The notes: generated from the letters alone by a model not told the origin. A stretch of DNA of 7,593 nt from Acidobacteriota bacterium (GCA_021781075.1 JAJXXN010000286.1:1-7593), one strand, 5' to 3'. Counted from the first letter of the stretch, positions 1 through 6,495 are shown. Numbers and translations: made by a program.

Positions 1-2879
1 TGTCGATTGCGGCGGTGGATGTGCAGAACCGCGTGGCCAGCGTGCAGGGGCGGCTGCCGGCGTCGGTGAACCAGGCCGGCATCTCGGTCAACAAACAGAG
101 CAATAATTTTGTCTTCGGCGCGGGTTTTTATACAACCGACAACCGCTACTCGCCGGAGTTTATTTCCAACTACCTCGACATCCACGTGAAGGACGCGCTC
201 AAGCGCATCCCGGGCGTTGGCGACGCGATGATTTTCGGCGAGCGCAAGTATTCGCTGCGCGTGTGGCTGGACCCGGCCAAGCTGGCGGCGCGCGGCTTGA
301 CGGCCACCGACGTGGTGAACGCTCTGGGCGAGCAGAACGTGGAGATTCCCGCCGGCCAGGTGGGCCAGCCGCCGGCGAACGCGAACCAGGTGTATCAGCT
401 TCCGGTGCGCGTGGTGGGGCGGTTAAGCAGCCCGGAGGAGTTTGAGCGGATTATCGTGAAAAACTCGCCCAACGGGCTGGTACTGCTCAAGGACGTGGGC
501 CACGCCGAGATTGGCTCGGAGGATTACAGCAGCAGCTTGAAGTTCAGCGGCCACCCGGCCAACGGCGTGGGCGTGCAGCAGCTTTCCACGGCCAACTCGC
601 TGGCGGTGGACAAGCAGGCCAAGGCGGTGCTGGCGGAGCTGGCGAAGCATTTTCCGCCGGGGCTGAAGTACGCCATTGCCTTTGACTCGACGACCGTGGT
701 GGGCGACTCGATCCGCGAGGTTTTGATCACGCTCGGCGTCGCGATCGTCATCGTGATCGCGGTGATTTTTTTGTTCCTGCTGGATTGGCGCGCGACGATC
801 ATCCCGGCGGTGACGATCCCGGTTTCGTTGGTGGGCACGTTTGCGTTCATCAAGCTCTTCGGCTTCTCAATCAATTCACTCACGCTCTTTGGCATCACGC
901 TGGCGACCGGATTGGTGGTGGACGACGCCATCGTGGTGATTGAAAACGTGCAGCGGCACATCCACATGGAGCACTCGGACTCGCACGAGGCCACCTCGCG
1001 GGCCATGCGCGAGGTGACGAGCGCGGTGATCGCGACCTCGCTGGTGCTGATTGCGGTCTTTGTGCCTGTGTCGTTCTTCCCCGGCACCACGGGAATTTTG
1101 TACCGGCAGTTCGCGCTGACCATTGCCTTCGCCATCGCCATCTCGGCCTTCAACGCGCTGACGCTTTCGCCGGCGCTTTCAGCCCTGTTTTTGCGCGGCG
1201 AGGAGGAGCGGCCGCACCAGCTTGATTTTTTGCATGTCGGGTTCGTGAGCCGGGCCTTTGCGGCGTTTGTGCACGGCACGGATAATTTCATCGCCTGGCT
1301 TGCGGCGACATACGCGAAGTCGATCCATGCCGCGCTGCGGCTGCGTTACCTGCTGATGGTGGTCTTTTTCTGCGGGCTTGCGGCTACGGTGTGGATGTAC
1401 CAGCACGTCCCAACGGGCTTCATCCCGCAGGAGGACCAGGGATATTTGTTCTGCATCGTGCAGGCGCCACCGGGCGCGTCGCTTGGGTATACGAGCGCGT
1501 TGGCCGACCAGGCGCAGCTGATTTTGGCGCAGAACCCGGACGTGGACGCCACTTTTGCGGTGATGGGCTTCAGTTTTTCCGGCGCGGCGTCGAACCAGGG
1601 AATGATTTTTGTGAACCTGCGCCCGTCGGACGAGCGCAAGGGGAAGGGCCACTCGGCGGCGGAGATTGTTGCCGACCTCTCTCCTAAACTCCAGATGCTG
1701 ATGATGAGCCCGCGCGGCGGGTTGGTGGCCTTGTTTCAGCCACCGGCTGTAAGTGGCGTGGGTTCGTTTGGCGGCTTTCAGTTTGAGCTGGAGGACCGTG
1801 GGCAGAACACGCTGGGCGATTTGGACCGCGTGGCGCACCAGGTCGTGGGCGCGAGCAATGCGCCGGGCAGCGGGCTGACCGGGCTGCTGACGACCTTTTC
1901 CGCCAACGACCCGCAGGTGCTGGTGATGATTGACCGCGAGAAGGCGAAGGCGATGAACGTCTCGCTGACACAGATCTCGAACACGCTCAGCGTCTTCATG
2001 GGCTCGGCGTATGTGAACGATTTTGATTTCAACAACCGCACGTATCGTGTCTATGTGCAGGCCGACAAGCCCTTCCGCATGACGACGGGCCAGTTGAAGG
2101 GCTTTTATGTGCGCTCGGACACGGGGAACATGGTTCCGCTCGATGACTTGGTCAGCCTCAAGGAGAGCGCGGGCGCGAGCGTGATTTCGCATTACAACCT
2201 CTTCCGCTCGGTGGAGATCGATGGTTCACCGGCGCCGGGCATGAGCTCCGGCCAGGGCGTGGAGGCGATGCAGAAATTGACCGACAAGATGAAGCTGCCG
2301 GGGATGGGCTATGAGTGGACCGGCCTGACGCTTGAGGAAATTGAATCGGGCAGCAAGGCGCTGTTGATCTTCGGGCTGGGGCTGCTGGTGGTTTACCTGA
2401 CGCTGAGCGCGCAGTATGAAAGCTTCGTCCTGCCGTTCATCATTTTGCTGGCAGTGCCGATGGCTGTGCTGGGCGCGCTGGGCGCGGTCTCGCTGCGCGG
2501 CCTGGCCAATGATGTCTATTGCCAGATCGGGTTGGTGCTCCTGATTGGCCTTTCGGCAAAGAACTCGATTTTGATCGTGGAGTTTGCCGAGCAGTTGCGG
2601 AAGAAGGGACGCTCGATCCACGAAGCGGCGATTGAGGCGGCGGAACTGCGTTTGCGGCCGATCCTGATGACCTCGGTGGCGTTTATCCTCGGCGTGACGC
2701 CGCTGGTCTTTGCCACCGGAGCCGGCGCCCTGGGGCGCCACTCGGTGGGCACAACGATTGTGGGCGGCATGGTGCTGTCCACGGTCTTGAATTTGTACTT
2801 TATCCCGGTGCTGTATGTGATTGTGCAGACGCTGATGCATGTAGGGGATAAAAATGCGGAGCCGACGGAGGGCCAGTGA
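1..2879 (+). CDS. RND family multidrug efflux transporter, HAE1/AcrB-like inner-membrane pump (5' partial)
   Basis: This is the proton-driven inner-membrane subunit of a tripartite efflux pump, which works with a periplasmic adaptor and an outer-membrane channel. The frame is open from base 3 (reading SIAAVDVQNRV), which aligns with the region of AcrB near residue 105, so about 100 N-terminal residues lie outside the window and the GTG at 15 is not the real start. Numbering from that GTG, the proton-relay pair D303-D304 lies in GLVVDDAIVVIENVQR (AcrB D407/D408), K849 in GLSAKNSILIVEF (AcrB K940), and R881 in LRLRPILMTS. Hydrophobic segments lie around 236-257, 265-310, 335-395, 450-470, 783-830 and 840-945, with two large periplasmic porter regions between. 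The C-terminus is complete and ends in TGA. Substrate cannot be read from sequence. No adaptor or outer-membrane gene follows, so partners are probably upstream. Family assignment is very secure. Confidence 0.96.
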   Translation, partial: SIAAVDVQNRVASVQGRLPASVNQAGISVNKQSNNFVFGAGFYTTDNRYSPEFISNYLDIHVKDALKRIPGVGDAMIFGERKYSLRVWLDPAKLAARGLTATDVVNALGEQNVEIPAGQVGQPPANANQVYQLPVRVVGRLSSPEEFERIIVKNSPNGLVLLKDVGHAEIGSEDYSSSLKFSGHPANGVGVQQLSTANSLAVDKQAKAVLAELAKHFPPGLKYAIAFDSTTVVGDSIREVLITLGVAIVIVIAVIFLFLLDWRATIIPAVTIPVSLVGTFAFIKLFGFSINSLTLFGITLATGLVVDDAIVVIENVQRHIHMEHSDSHEATSRAMREVTSAVIATSLVLIAVFVPVSFFPGTTGILYRQFALTIAFAIAISAFNALTLSPALSALFLRGEEERPHQLDFLHVGFVSRAFAAFVHGTDNFIAWLAATYAKSIHAALRLRYLLMVVFFCGLAATVWMYQHVPTGFIPQEDQGYLFCIVQAPPGASLGYTSALADQAQLILAQNPDVDATFAVMGFSFSGAASNQGMIFVNLRPSDERKGKGHSAAEIVADLSPKLQMLMMSPRGGLVALFQPPAVSGVGSFGGFQFELEDRGQNTLGDLDRVAHQVVGASNAPGSGLTGLLTTFSANDPQVLVMIDREKAKAMNVSLTQISNTLSVFMGSAYVNDFDFNNRTYRVYVQADKPFRMTTGQLKGFYVRSDTGNMVPLDDLVSLKESAGASVISHYNLFRSVEIDGSPAPGMSSGQGVEAMQKLTDKMKLPGMGYEWTGLTLEEIESGSKALLIFGLGLLVVYLTLSAQYESFVLPFIILLAVPMAVLGALGAVSLRGLANDVYCQIGLVLLIGLSAKNSILIVEFAEQLRKKGRSIHEAAIEAAELRLRPILMTSVAFILGVTPLVFATGAGALGRHSVGTTIVGGMVLSTVLNLYFIPVLYVIVQTLMHVGDKNAEPTEGQ

Positions 2880-2918
2880 CGAGTTGGGCCGCGGCGGGGT
2901 GAAACGAAAGTGAATGGA

Positions 2919-2958
2919 AGCCCGTGTGCCGGAAGGCGCGCGGGCTGTTTTATTTTTT
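2919..2958 (+). terminator. Intrinsic terminator after the RND gene
   Basis: A 12-bp stem pairs 2919-2930 with 2935-2946 around a GGAA tetraloop; two of the pairs are G-U. It is followed immediately by GTTTTATTTTTT (2947-2958). It begins 39 bases after the pump's stop codon and would end that transcript. On the minus strand the stem lies about 30 bases beyond the stop of the convergent helix-hairpin-helix gene. It lacks a good T-tract in that direction, so termination there is less certain. Confidence 0.88.
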
Positions 2959-2978
2959 GCGATGGATGCGGGTGGCAA

Positions 2979-3269
2979 TTATTCCGGGCTGCGGTGGGCG
3001 ATGATTGAGTCGCGGATGCGGTCGTAGACAGCCGGCGGGACAATGCCGTGGTCGAGCAGATCCTGCTTAGTGCGGTAGGGGCGGTTGCGGAGGATGCGCT
3101 TTGCCCACACCGCGGTGATGCCGGGGATAGACATCAACTGGTCGAGCGTGGCGTGGTTGATGTCGACGGGCGCGAGCCGCTGGCGGGATGGCGAGGCGCC
3201 TCCTGATTGCGGCAATGCGGCTGCCGTGAGGGTGAAACAGAGAGCGAGAGGAAGAAGCCAGCGAGACAT
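2979..3269 (-). CDS. Secreted ComEA-like helix-hairpin-helix domain protein
   Basis: This 96-residue protein has an N-terminal signal peptide (MSRW, then a hydrophobic run to about residue 18, with AAA-type cleavage sites) and a low-complexity linker. A helix-hairpin-helix domain covers about residues 35-92. The core reads VDINHATLDQLMSIPGIT followed by AVWAKRILRNRPYRTKQDLL, the usual ComEA-type pattern of D/N-x-N-x-A-x-x-x-x-L-x-x-(I/L)-P-G-I. The second glycine of the usual PGIG hairpin is T52 here. The tail IVPPAVYDRIRDSI resembles the second half found in small exported HhH proteins of acidobacteria. HhH domains generally bind DNA without sequence specificity, and ComEA does so at the cell surface in competence; a competence role here is only inference. 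No Shine-Dalgarno precedes the ATG. It lies 38 bases downstream of the end of the M48-like/propeller reading frame on the same strand, so co-transcription is plausible. Confidence 0.85.
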   Translation of the reverse strand: MSRWLLPLALCFTLTAAALPQSGGASPSRQRLAPVDINHATLDQLMSIPGITAVWAKRILRNRPYRTKQDLLDHGIVPPAVYDRIRDSIIAHRSPE

Positions 3270-3275
3270 GGGAGG

Positions 3276-3281
3276 ATTCTA
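3276..3281 (-). promoter_or_regulatory. Possible -10 box for a leaderless transcript of the HhH gene
   Basis: On the minus strand TAGAAT (five of six matches to TATAAT) ends six bases before the ATG of the helix-hairpin-helix gene. The intervening bases are CCTCCC, so there is no ribosome-binding site. If the box is used, transcription would begin at or next to the ATG. No recognisable -35 box lies 16-18 bases upstream; a TTGACG at 3306-3311 is 24 bases away, which is too far. The call is weak. Confidence 0.3.
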
Positions 3282-3307
3282 CCGTGCGGGGTGCGGACCG
3301 GGGCCCG

Positions 3308-3652
3308 TCAATTGGCGGGCGGCAGTTTGCCGAGGTCAATGCGATAGACGGTTTGCGCCGCAGTGACGACGAGCAGCTGCTTCTGCCCGGGCAGGAAGCG
3401 GGCATTGAGGAGAGCCTGGTCGAGCAGAAAGTGGGCCAGGAGTTTGCCGTCGGTGGTGCTGTAGATGTTTAGCTCCTGAATGCGGTTGGTGGCGGCGAGC
3501 ATGTGCAGCGAGTCGTCGCCCGCGAGGGTGAAGCCAAAAAAACCGAAGAGACGTTTGCCGCCGGGAACGCTGTAGATGGTTGTGTCGTTGTGGTTTCCGT
3601 AAACGGCCAAATAGCTTCCGTAGAGGCCGACGGTGCGGTGGTCGTTGAATCA
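3308..3652 (-). pseudogene. Detached C-terminal part of the M48-like/beta-propeller protein, beyond an in-frame TGA
   Basis: After the TGA at 3652-3650 the same reading frame continues for 113 sense codons to a second TGA at 3310-3308. The sequence begins FNDHRTVGLYGSYLAVYGN and contains propeller-like strands such as ATNRIQELNIYSTTDGKLL and LLVVTAAQTVYRIDLG. It therefore looks like the last blades of the upstream protein, not a separate gene. Removing the stop would give a 935-residue protein. A TTG at 3610 could begin an independent 100-residue product, with a weak GGAAG a few bases upstream. That product would lack a signal peptide and start in mid-blade. A nonsense mutation, typically TGG to TGA, or a sequencing error is the simplest explanation. 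Codon reassignment is unlikely because TGA ends the neighbouring genes. Confidence 0.75.
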
Positions 3653-6115
3653 GTCGGTGCTGTCCAGGCGGTCCTTCAATGGTTGGGGGCAGAAAAATGT
3701 TTGCTGCGGCTTGCCGGTGCGGTTATCGAGGATCTGCACGTTGAGGCCGAGTGGATTGACGCCCTGGAACGGGAGGTCGGAGGTGTGCGTGGTTTTTGCG
3801 TGGCCCTCCCAGTGCATGTGGCCCTGGACGAAGATGGTCTTGTCGTCGTCGGCGAGGACCAGTTGTGGAATGGCGCCATCAAATGTTTTTGACCAGAGCT
3901 TGGCGCCGGTGGATGCGTCGGTGGCGATGAGCTTGACGCCGAAGGTGAAATCGTTTTGAACATTGAGCGGCTTCACACGCAATCGCACGGAGCCGAACTG
4001 CATGGGGTATTGCAAAGTGGAGACGCCGGGGATGTATCTTTTCATGAGGCGGTCGGTGGCGGGGTCGGGTGCGGGGTAGATTTCGTGGTTGACGGTGGCG
4101 GCCTCGAGTTGTCCCTGGTTGCCAATGGCTGCCGCGAGAAAGGGGTCGGTGAGCTGGATGCGCTTGCCTGCTTCGAGGTCCCAAACTGCCCCGCGACCGC
4201 GCTCCGAAAGCGCAAGATAACGCCCATTGGGGCTGAAGGCGCTGGCTTCAATGGATGTGAGCGCGGTTACCGGCAGGGGGATTTCCTGCATGGTGCCGCC
4301 CATGGAGCCTGCGATGAGGCCGCCCTGGGGCAGTTCAGCCGCCAGCAGGTGGTCGTTGGAATCGACGGACTCGGTACGGAATTCGAGCGATGATTTTGCA
4401 TTTTGCGGGTCGTACAGAACAGCGGCGGCGTTTGTGACGGGGCCCAGGAGGATGTGCTCGCCGGCGGAGACGCTGCTCAGCCAACTGTAGGGCAGCTCGA
4501 ACTTCCTGATGGTTTGCCCGCCGGGGAAGCTTGTGTAGCACATGGTGAAGGTTTCATTGACGCCGCCGAATTTTGGGCTCCAGTCACAGGTGGATACCAT
4601 CTTGTCGGAGCCGACAAAGGCAAAATGTTGTTGGGAGAGCGAAGCGAGCGTGCCCTGCAAGGAGATTCTAGTATGGGCTTGAAGGTCGTAGGCCATGGCG
4701 TTGGTGCCAGAGGCGGCGACAAAGTAGCGACCATCGCGCGACCAATGCATGATGGCCATGAAGTTGGGTGTGGTGCGGACGTTGGGGTTGGTGCGGAAGG
4801 AATATGTATCAAAGAAGTGCTTGTTCTCGTAAAGTAGATTTCCGGATTGCAGGTCGATGAGCTTGAGCCAGACCGCGTCCCACGTGGGGTCGAGGATGGA
4901 ATCCTCAAACTGGCTGACGCAGGCGAGCGTGGTGCCGTCGGGTGAGAGCGAGGTTTGGTTGCAGCCGGCGTAGTCCACGTAGTCGTAGATTTGCGCGGGT
5001 TGCGCGTCGTCGAGCCGCCATTTTTCAACGTGGAGGTCGTTGTAATTGAAGACAATTCCGGAGGAGTCGGGCGTGAACTGCGCCAGTTCCGCATTGAGGG
5101 CGTCAATGGAGAAAAGATACTTGAGCGGATTGGCCGATAGGATGTGGATTTGGTATGCGTCCTGGGCCAGGATGTGTTGGCCATCGGGACTGATTGCGAC
5201 GTTGCCCAGCGCGGGGTTGATGGGCTGCGGCAAGGCGGTTGCGTTGAGGCCGCCCGTGGGCGCGACGATGGGGTCGATGCGCTGGGTCCGGATGGCCTGC
5301 TGGAAGGCATCAAAGCCATTGCGGAAGGATGCCCGCGGCTCATGGCAGTTGCCGGGCAGCGCGGCGACAGCCTTTTGCGCCATATGCACGCGTAAGCTGA
5401 TCATCGGCGTCGCGCCAAAAAAGTCGAAGAGCGGATTGCCGGTGTAACCTCCATTGTCGTTCACGCGGTCAAGGAAATCAGGAAAAAACGCGGGGTCGTA
5501 ATGGGCCTTGACAAGGGCGTAAAGGCCGACGCGGTCCGCTAGCAGTTCATCGCTTTGCTGTTCGCCGTAGTCGAGATAAGAATAGAAATCGGTGGGGATG
5601 TTGAGCATGCGCTCGAACTTGTCGTAGACGTCGGCGCGGTCGCCGAGTTGCTTGACGTGCAGGGTGTTATGCATGCGGCGCGTGACGGCGGAGGCGGCGT
5701 GGTGAATATAGATGCGGCCGATTTCCTGCGCGAGCATGGCGGCGAGCTCGTCCTCATTGCGCGCGTCCATGATGAGTTTTCGGCTGATATAGACGTGCCC
5801 TCCGGCGAGGGAGAAGGCGCGCAGGTCGGGGGACTCGTAAACGCGGAAGGTGTAATGAATGGGCGTGGGCGGGAGCTGGCTGAGGAGCCGCTGGCCGATC
5901 TGGTCGAGGTAGGCGCTTTCACTTGCGGGGAGCAGGGTGTAGCGAACCTCGAGCATGTCAGCCTGGGCGTCGCCGAGCCATTGCTCCTGCAGTGGGGTGA
6001 AGAGGTTTGCGCGTTTGACGCTCAACCGCGGCATGGGCAAATTGCATTGCTGGGCGAGGAAGCTGGTGGAATGAAGTAGAAAGATGAGAATAAGCGCGGA
6101 GAACTTAAATTTCAT
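3650..6115 (-). CDS. Secreted peptidase M48-like (probably inactive) / WD40-like beta-propeller fusion protein
   Basis: This ORF encodes 821 residues. Residues 1-21 form a signal peptide (MKFKFSALILIFLLHSTSFLA), predicting export. Residues about 40-250 resemble peptidase family M48: AFSLAGGHVYISRKLI (100-115), NEDELAAMLA (120-129), then QEIGRIYIHH (130-139) where HEXXH is expected, and ELLAD (190-194) matching the E-x-x-A-D motif that supplies the third zinc ligand. Both zinc-binding histidines are replaced (Q130, R134), so proteolysis is doubtful. From about residue 290 onwards there are repeated propeller signatures, such as AISPDGQHILA, SLSPDGTTLAC, HWSRDGRYFVAASG and AFSPNGRYLALSERGRGAVWDLEAG. 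The ATG at 6115 is supported by GAGG (6126-6123) with seven bases of spacing and by the signal peptide. The frame stops at TGA 3652-3650 but continues in the same frame, so the gene looks truncated. A binding or scaffold role in the periplasm is inference. Confidence 0.82.
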   Translation of the reverse strand: MKFKFSALILIFLLHSTSFLAQQCNLPMPRLSVKRANLFTPLQEQWLGDAQADMLEVRYTLLPASESAYLDQIGQRLLSQLPPTPIHYTFRVYESPDLRAFSLAGGHVYISRKLIMDARNEDELAAMLAQEIGRIYIHHAASAVTRRMHNTLHVKQLGDRADVYDKFERMLNIPTDFYSYLDYGEQQSDELLADRVGLYALVKAHYDPAFFPDFLDRVNDNGGYTGNPLFDFFGATPMISLRVHMAQKAVAALPGNCHEPRASFRNGFDAFQQAIRTQRIDPIVAPTGGLNATALPQPINPALGNVAISPDGQHILAQDAYQIHILSANPLKYLFSIDALNAELAQFTPDSSGIVFNYNDLHVEKWRLDDAQPAQIYDYVDYAGCNQTSLSPDGTTLACVSQFEDSILDPTWDAVWLKLIDLQSGNLLYENKHFFDTYSFRTNPNVRTTPNFMAIMHWSRDGRYFVAASGTNAMAYDLQAHTRISLQGTLASLSQQHFAFVGSDKMVSTCDWSPKFGGVNETFTMCYTSFPGGQTIRKFELPYSWLSSVSAGEHILLGPVTNAAAVLYDPQNAKSSLEFRTESVDSNDHLLAAELPQGGLIAGSMGGTMQEIPLPVTALTSIEASAFSPNGRYLALSERGRGAVWDLEAGKRIQLTDPFLAAAIGNQGQLEAATVNHEIYPAPDPATDRLMKRYIPGVSTLQYPMQFGSVRLRVKPLNVQNDFTFGVKLIATDASTGAKLWSKTFDGAIPQLVLADDDKTIFVQGHMHWEGHAKTTHTSDLPFQGVNPLGLNVQILDNRTGKPQQTFFCPQPLKDRLDSTD

Positions 6116-6148
6116 ATTCGAGCCTCATGCAAACTTTGAATTGAGCGG

Positions 6149-6178
6149 ATGGTAAACCACGTTGCCCGGCATTGACAA
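6149..6178 (-). promoter_or_regulatory. Predicted sigma-70-type promoter of the M48-like gene
   Basis: Read on the minus strand, TTGTCA (6178-6173, five of six matches to TTGACA) is followed after 18 bases by TACCAT (6154-6149, four of six matches to TATAAT). Transcription would start near 6142, giving a leader of about 27 bases that carries the GAGG ribosome-binding site. It fires away from the histidine promoter about 100 bases further right. Confidence 0.55.
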
Positions 6179-6276
6179 CAAGCCTGCATGCGCACAACTG
6201 ATGTGTTGACGGCGGGCGTGCGGGCTGGGTTTCCGGGAGTGGAGAATTAATCTTCGCGGGGCCGGGAAAAACCGGG

Positions 6277-6305
6277 TTGACACAAACGGCGGCACCCGAT
6301 AATGT
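6277..6305 (+). promoter_or_regulatory. Predicted sigma-70-type promoter of the his leader and hisIG
   Basis: A perfect TTGACA (6277-6282) is followed after 17 bases by TAATGT (6300-6305). An overlapping GATAAT (6298-6303, 15-base spacing) is the alternative -10 box. Either places the start at about 6310-6313, on or just before the ATG of the histidine leader peptide. The 98 bases between this and the minus-strand promoter hold no gene I can see. They contain only short inverted repeats, such as CCGG-GAAAAA-CCGG at 6262-6275, with no assignable operator. Confidence 0.65.
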
Positions 6306-6312
6306 TTAATTC

Positions 6313-6396
6313 ATGCGGAACCACCTCCATCACGGGCACCACCATCATCATGGGCACCCCATGACGGCGGTCTGCGATGGCTTGAAGCAAGCATAG
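6313..6396 (+). CDS. hisL: Histidine-rich leader peptide of the his attenuator
   Basis: This 27-codon ORF starts MRNHLHHGHHHHHGHP and ends at TAG. Nine of its first 15 residues are histidine, using both CAC and CAT (His block 6322-6357). An in-frame TAA at 6307-6309 fixes the ATG at 6313 as the only sensible start; the next ATG, codon 17, follows the His block. There is no Shine-Dalgarno sequence, and the ATG lies seven bases after a predicted -10 box, so the message may be leaderless. Downstream come a rho-independent hairpin and then hisI-hisG. By analogy with enterobacterial hisL, its translation would sense charged tRNA-His, with ribosomes stalling on His codons when histidine is short. 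The peptide itself probably has no other function. Its C-terminal half (MTAVCDGLKQA) has no histidine; its codons overlap RNA segments able to pair with the terminator. Confidence 0.88.
   Translation: MRNHLHHGHHHHHGHPMTAVCDGLKQA
6348..6364 (+). promoter_or_regulatory. Hairpin at the end of the His codon run (attenuator leader)
   Basis: TCATGGG (6348-6354) and CCCATGA (6358-6364) form a perfect 7-bp stem with a three-base CAC loop. The stem covers the last His codons (12, 13 and 15). A ribosome reading or stalled on the His run would mask its left arm, so it is a good candidate for the first hairpin of a classical attenuation switch. Its role is inferred from position. Confidence 0.5.
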
Positions 6397-6426
6397 CCAG
6401 AGAGATTCAAAAGAAAGCACTACCAG

Positions 6427-6462
6427 CCCGCCGGCGACCAAGCCTGCGGGATTTTTGTTTTT
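6427..6462 (+). terminator. Intrinsic terminator (attenuator) between leader peptide and hisI
   Basis: CCCGCCGGC (6427-6435) pairs with GCCTGCGGG (6442-6450) as a 9-bp stem with one internal C-U mismatch and the loop GACCAA. It is followed directly by ATTTTTGTTTTT (6451-6462). It lies 30 bases beyond the leader-peptide stop codon and 33 bases ahead of the hisI start, with no other gene between. The placement and the His-rich ORF together make it the conditional terminator of a histidine attenuator. Upstream segments 6365-6370 (CGGCGG) and 6379-6384 (GGCTTG) could pair with its left arm and with its loop plus right arm, respectively. Confidence 0.87.
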
Positions 6463-6482
6463 GGGCGTCAATTCGCGGGGAT

Positions 6483-6488
6483 GAGGAG
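6483..6488 (+). promoter_or_regulatory. Shine-Dalgarno sequence of hisI
   Basis: GAGGAG sits seven bases before the ATG at 6496. This decides the start: the in-frame ATG at 6481 lies just upstream of this box and has no ribosome-binding site of its own, and homologues begin close to residue 1 of the shorter form. Confidence 0.8.
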
Positions 6489-6495
6489 ACAGAAC

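Noticed and set aside
1179..2192. 337-codon open frame on the minus strand inside the RND gene
   Set aside because: It is antisense to unmistakable, conserved pump sequence. Its product is Arg/His-rich with no recognisable domain, as expected from the complement of GC-rich coding DNA.
3590..3652. Selenocysteine insertion at the in-frame TGA
   Set aside because: Only a weak four-base-pair hairpin (CCGT/ACGG) lies downstream. The context is a propeller strand with no redox motif, and no selenocysteine gene is visible.
3650..3652. Reassignment of TGA to an amino acid in this organism
   Set aside because: TGA is the natural stop of the RND gene (2877-2879) and hisI (6850-6852), where the proteins end at the expected family length.
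4477..5343. 288-codon open frame on the minus strand in another frame of the M48-like gene
   Set aside because: Its product is dominated by Ser/Pro/Thr/Arg, typical of an out-of-frame translation. The frame with the signal peptide, M48 motifs and propeller repeats is clearly the real one.
6313..6396. His-rich ORF as a metal-binding (nickel or zinc) peptide
   Set aside because: Its position directly after a promoter, with an intrinsic terminator and his biosynthesis genes following, is explained much better by histidine attenuation.
6481..6495. Alternative upstream ATG start for hisI at 6481 (adds MRRQN)
   Set aside because: These bases contain the GAGGAG ribosome-binding site for the ATG at 6496, and the upstream ATG has no site of its own. 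The shorter form fits family length.
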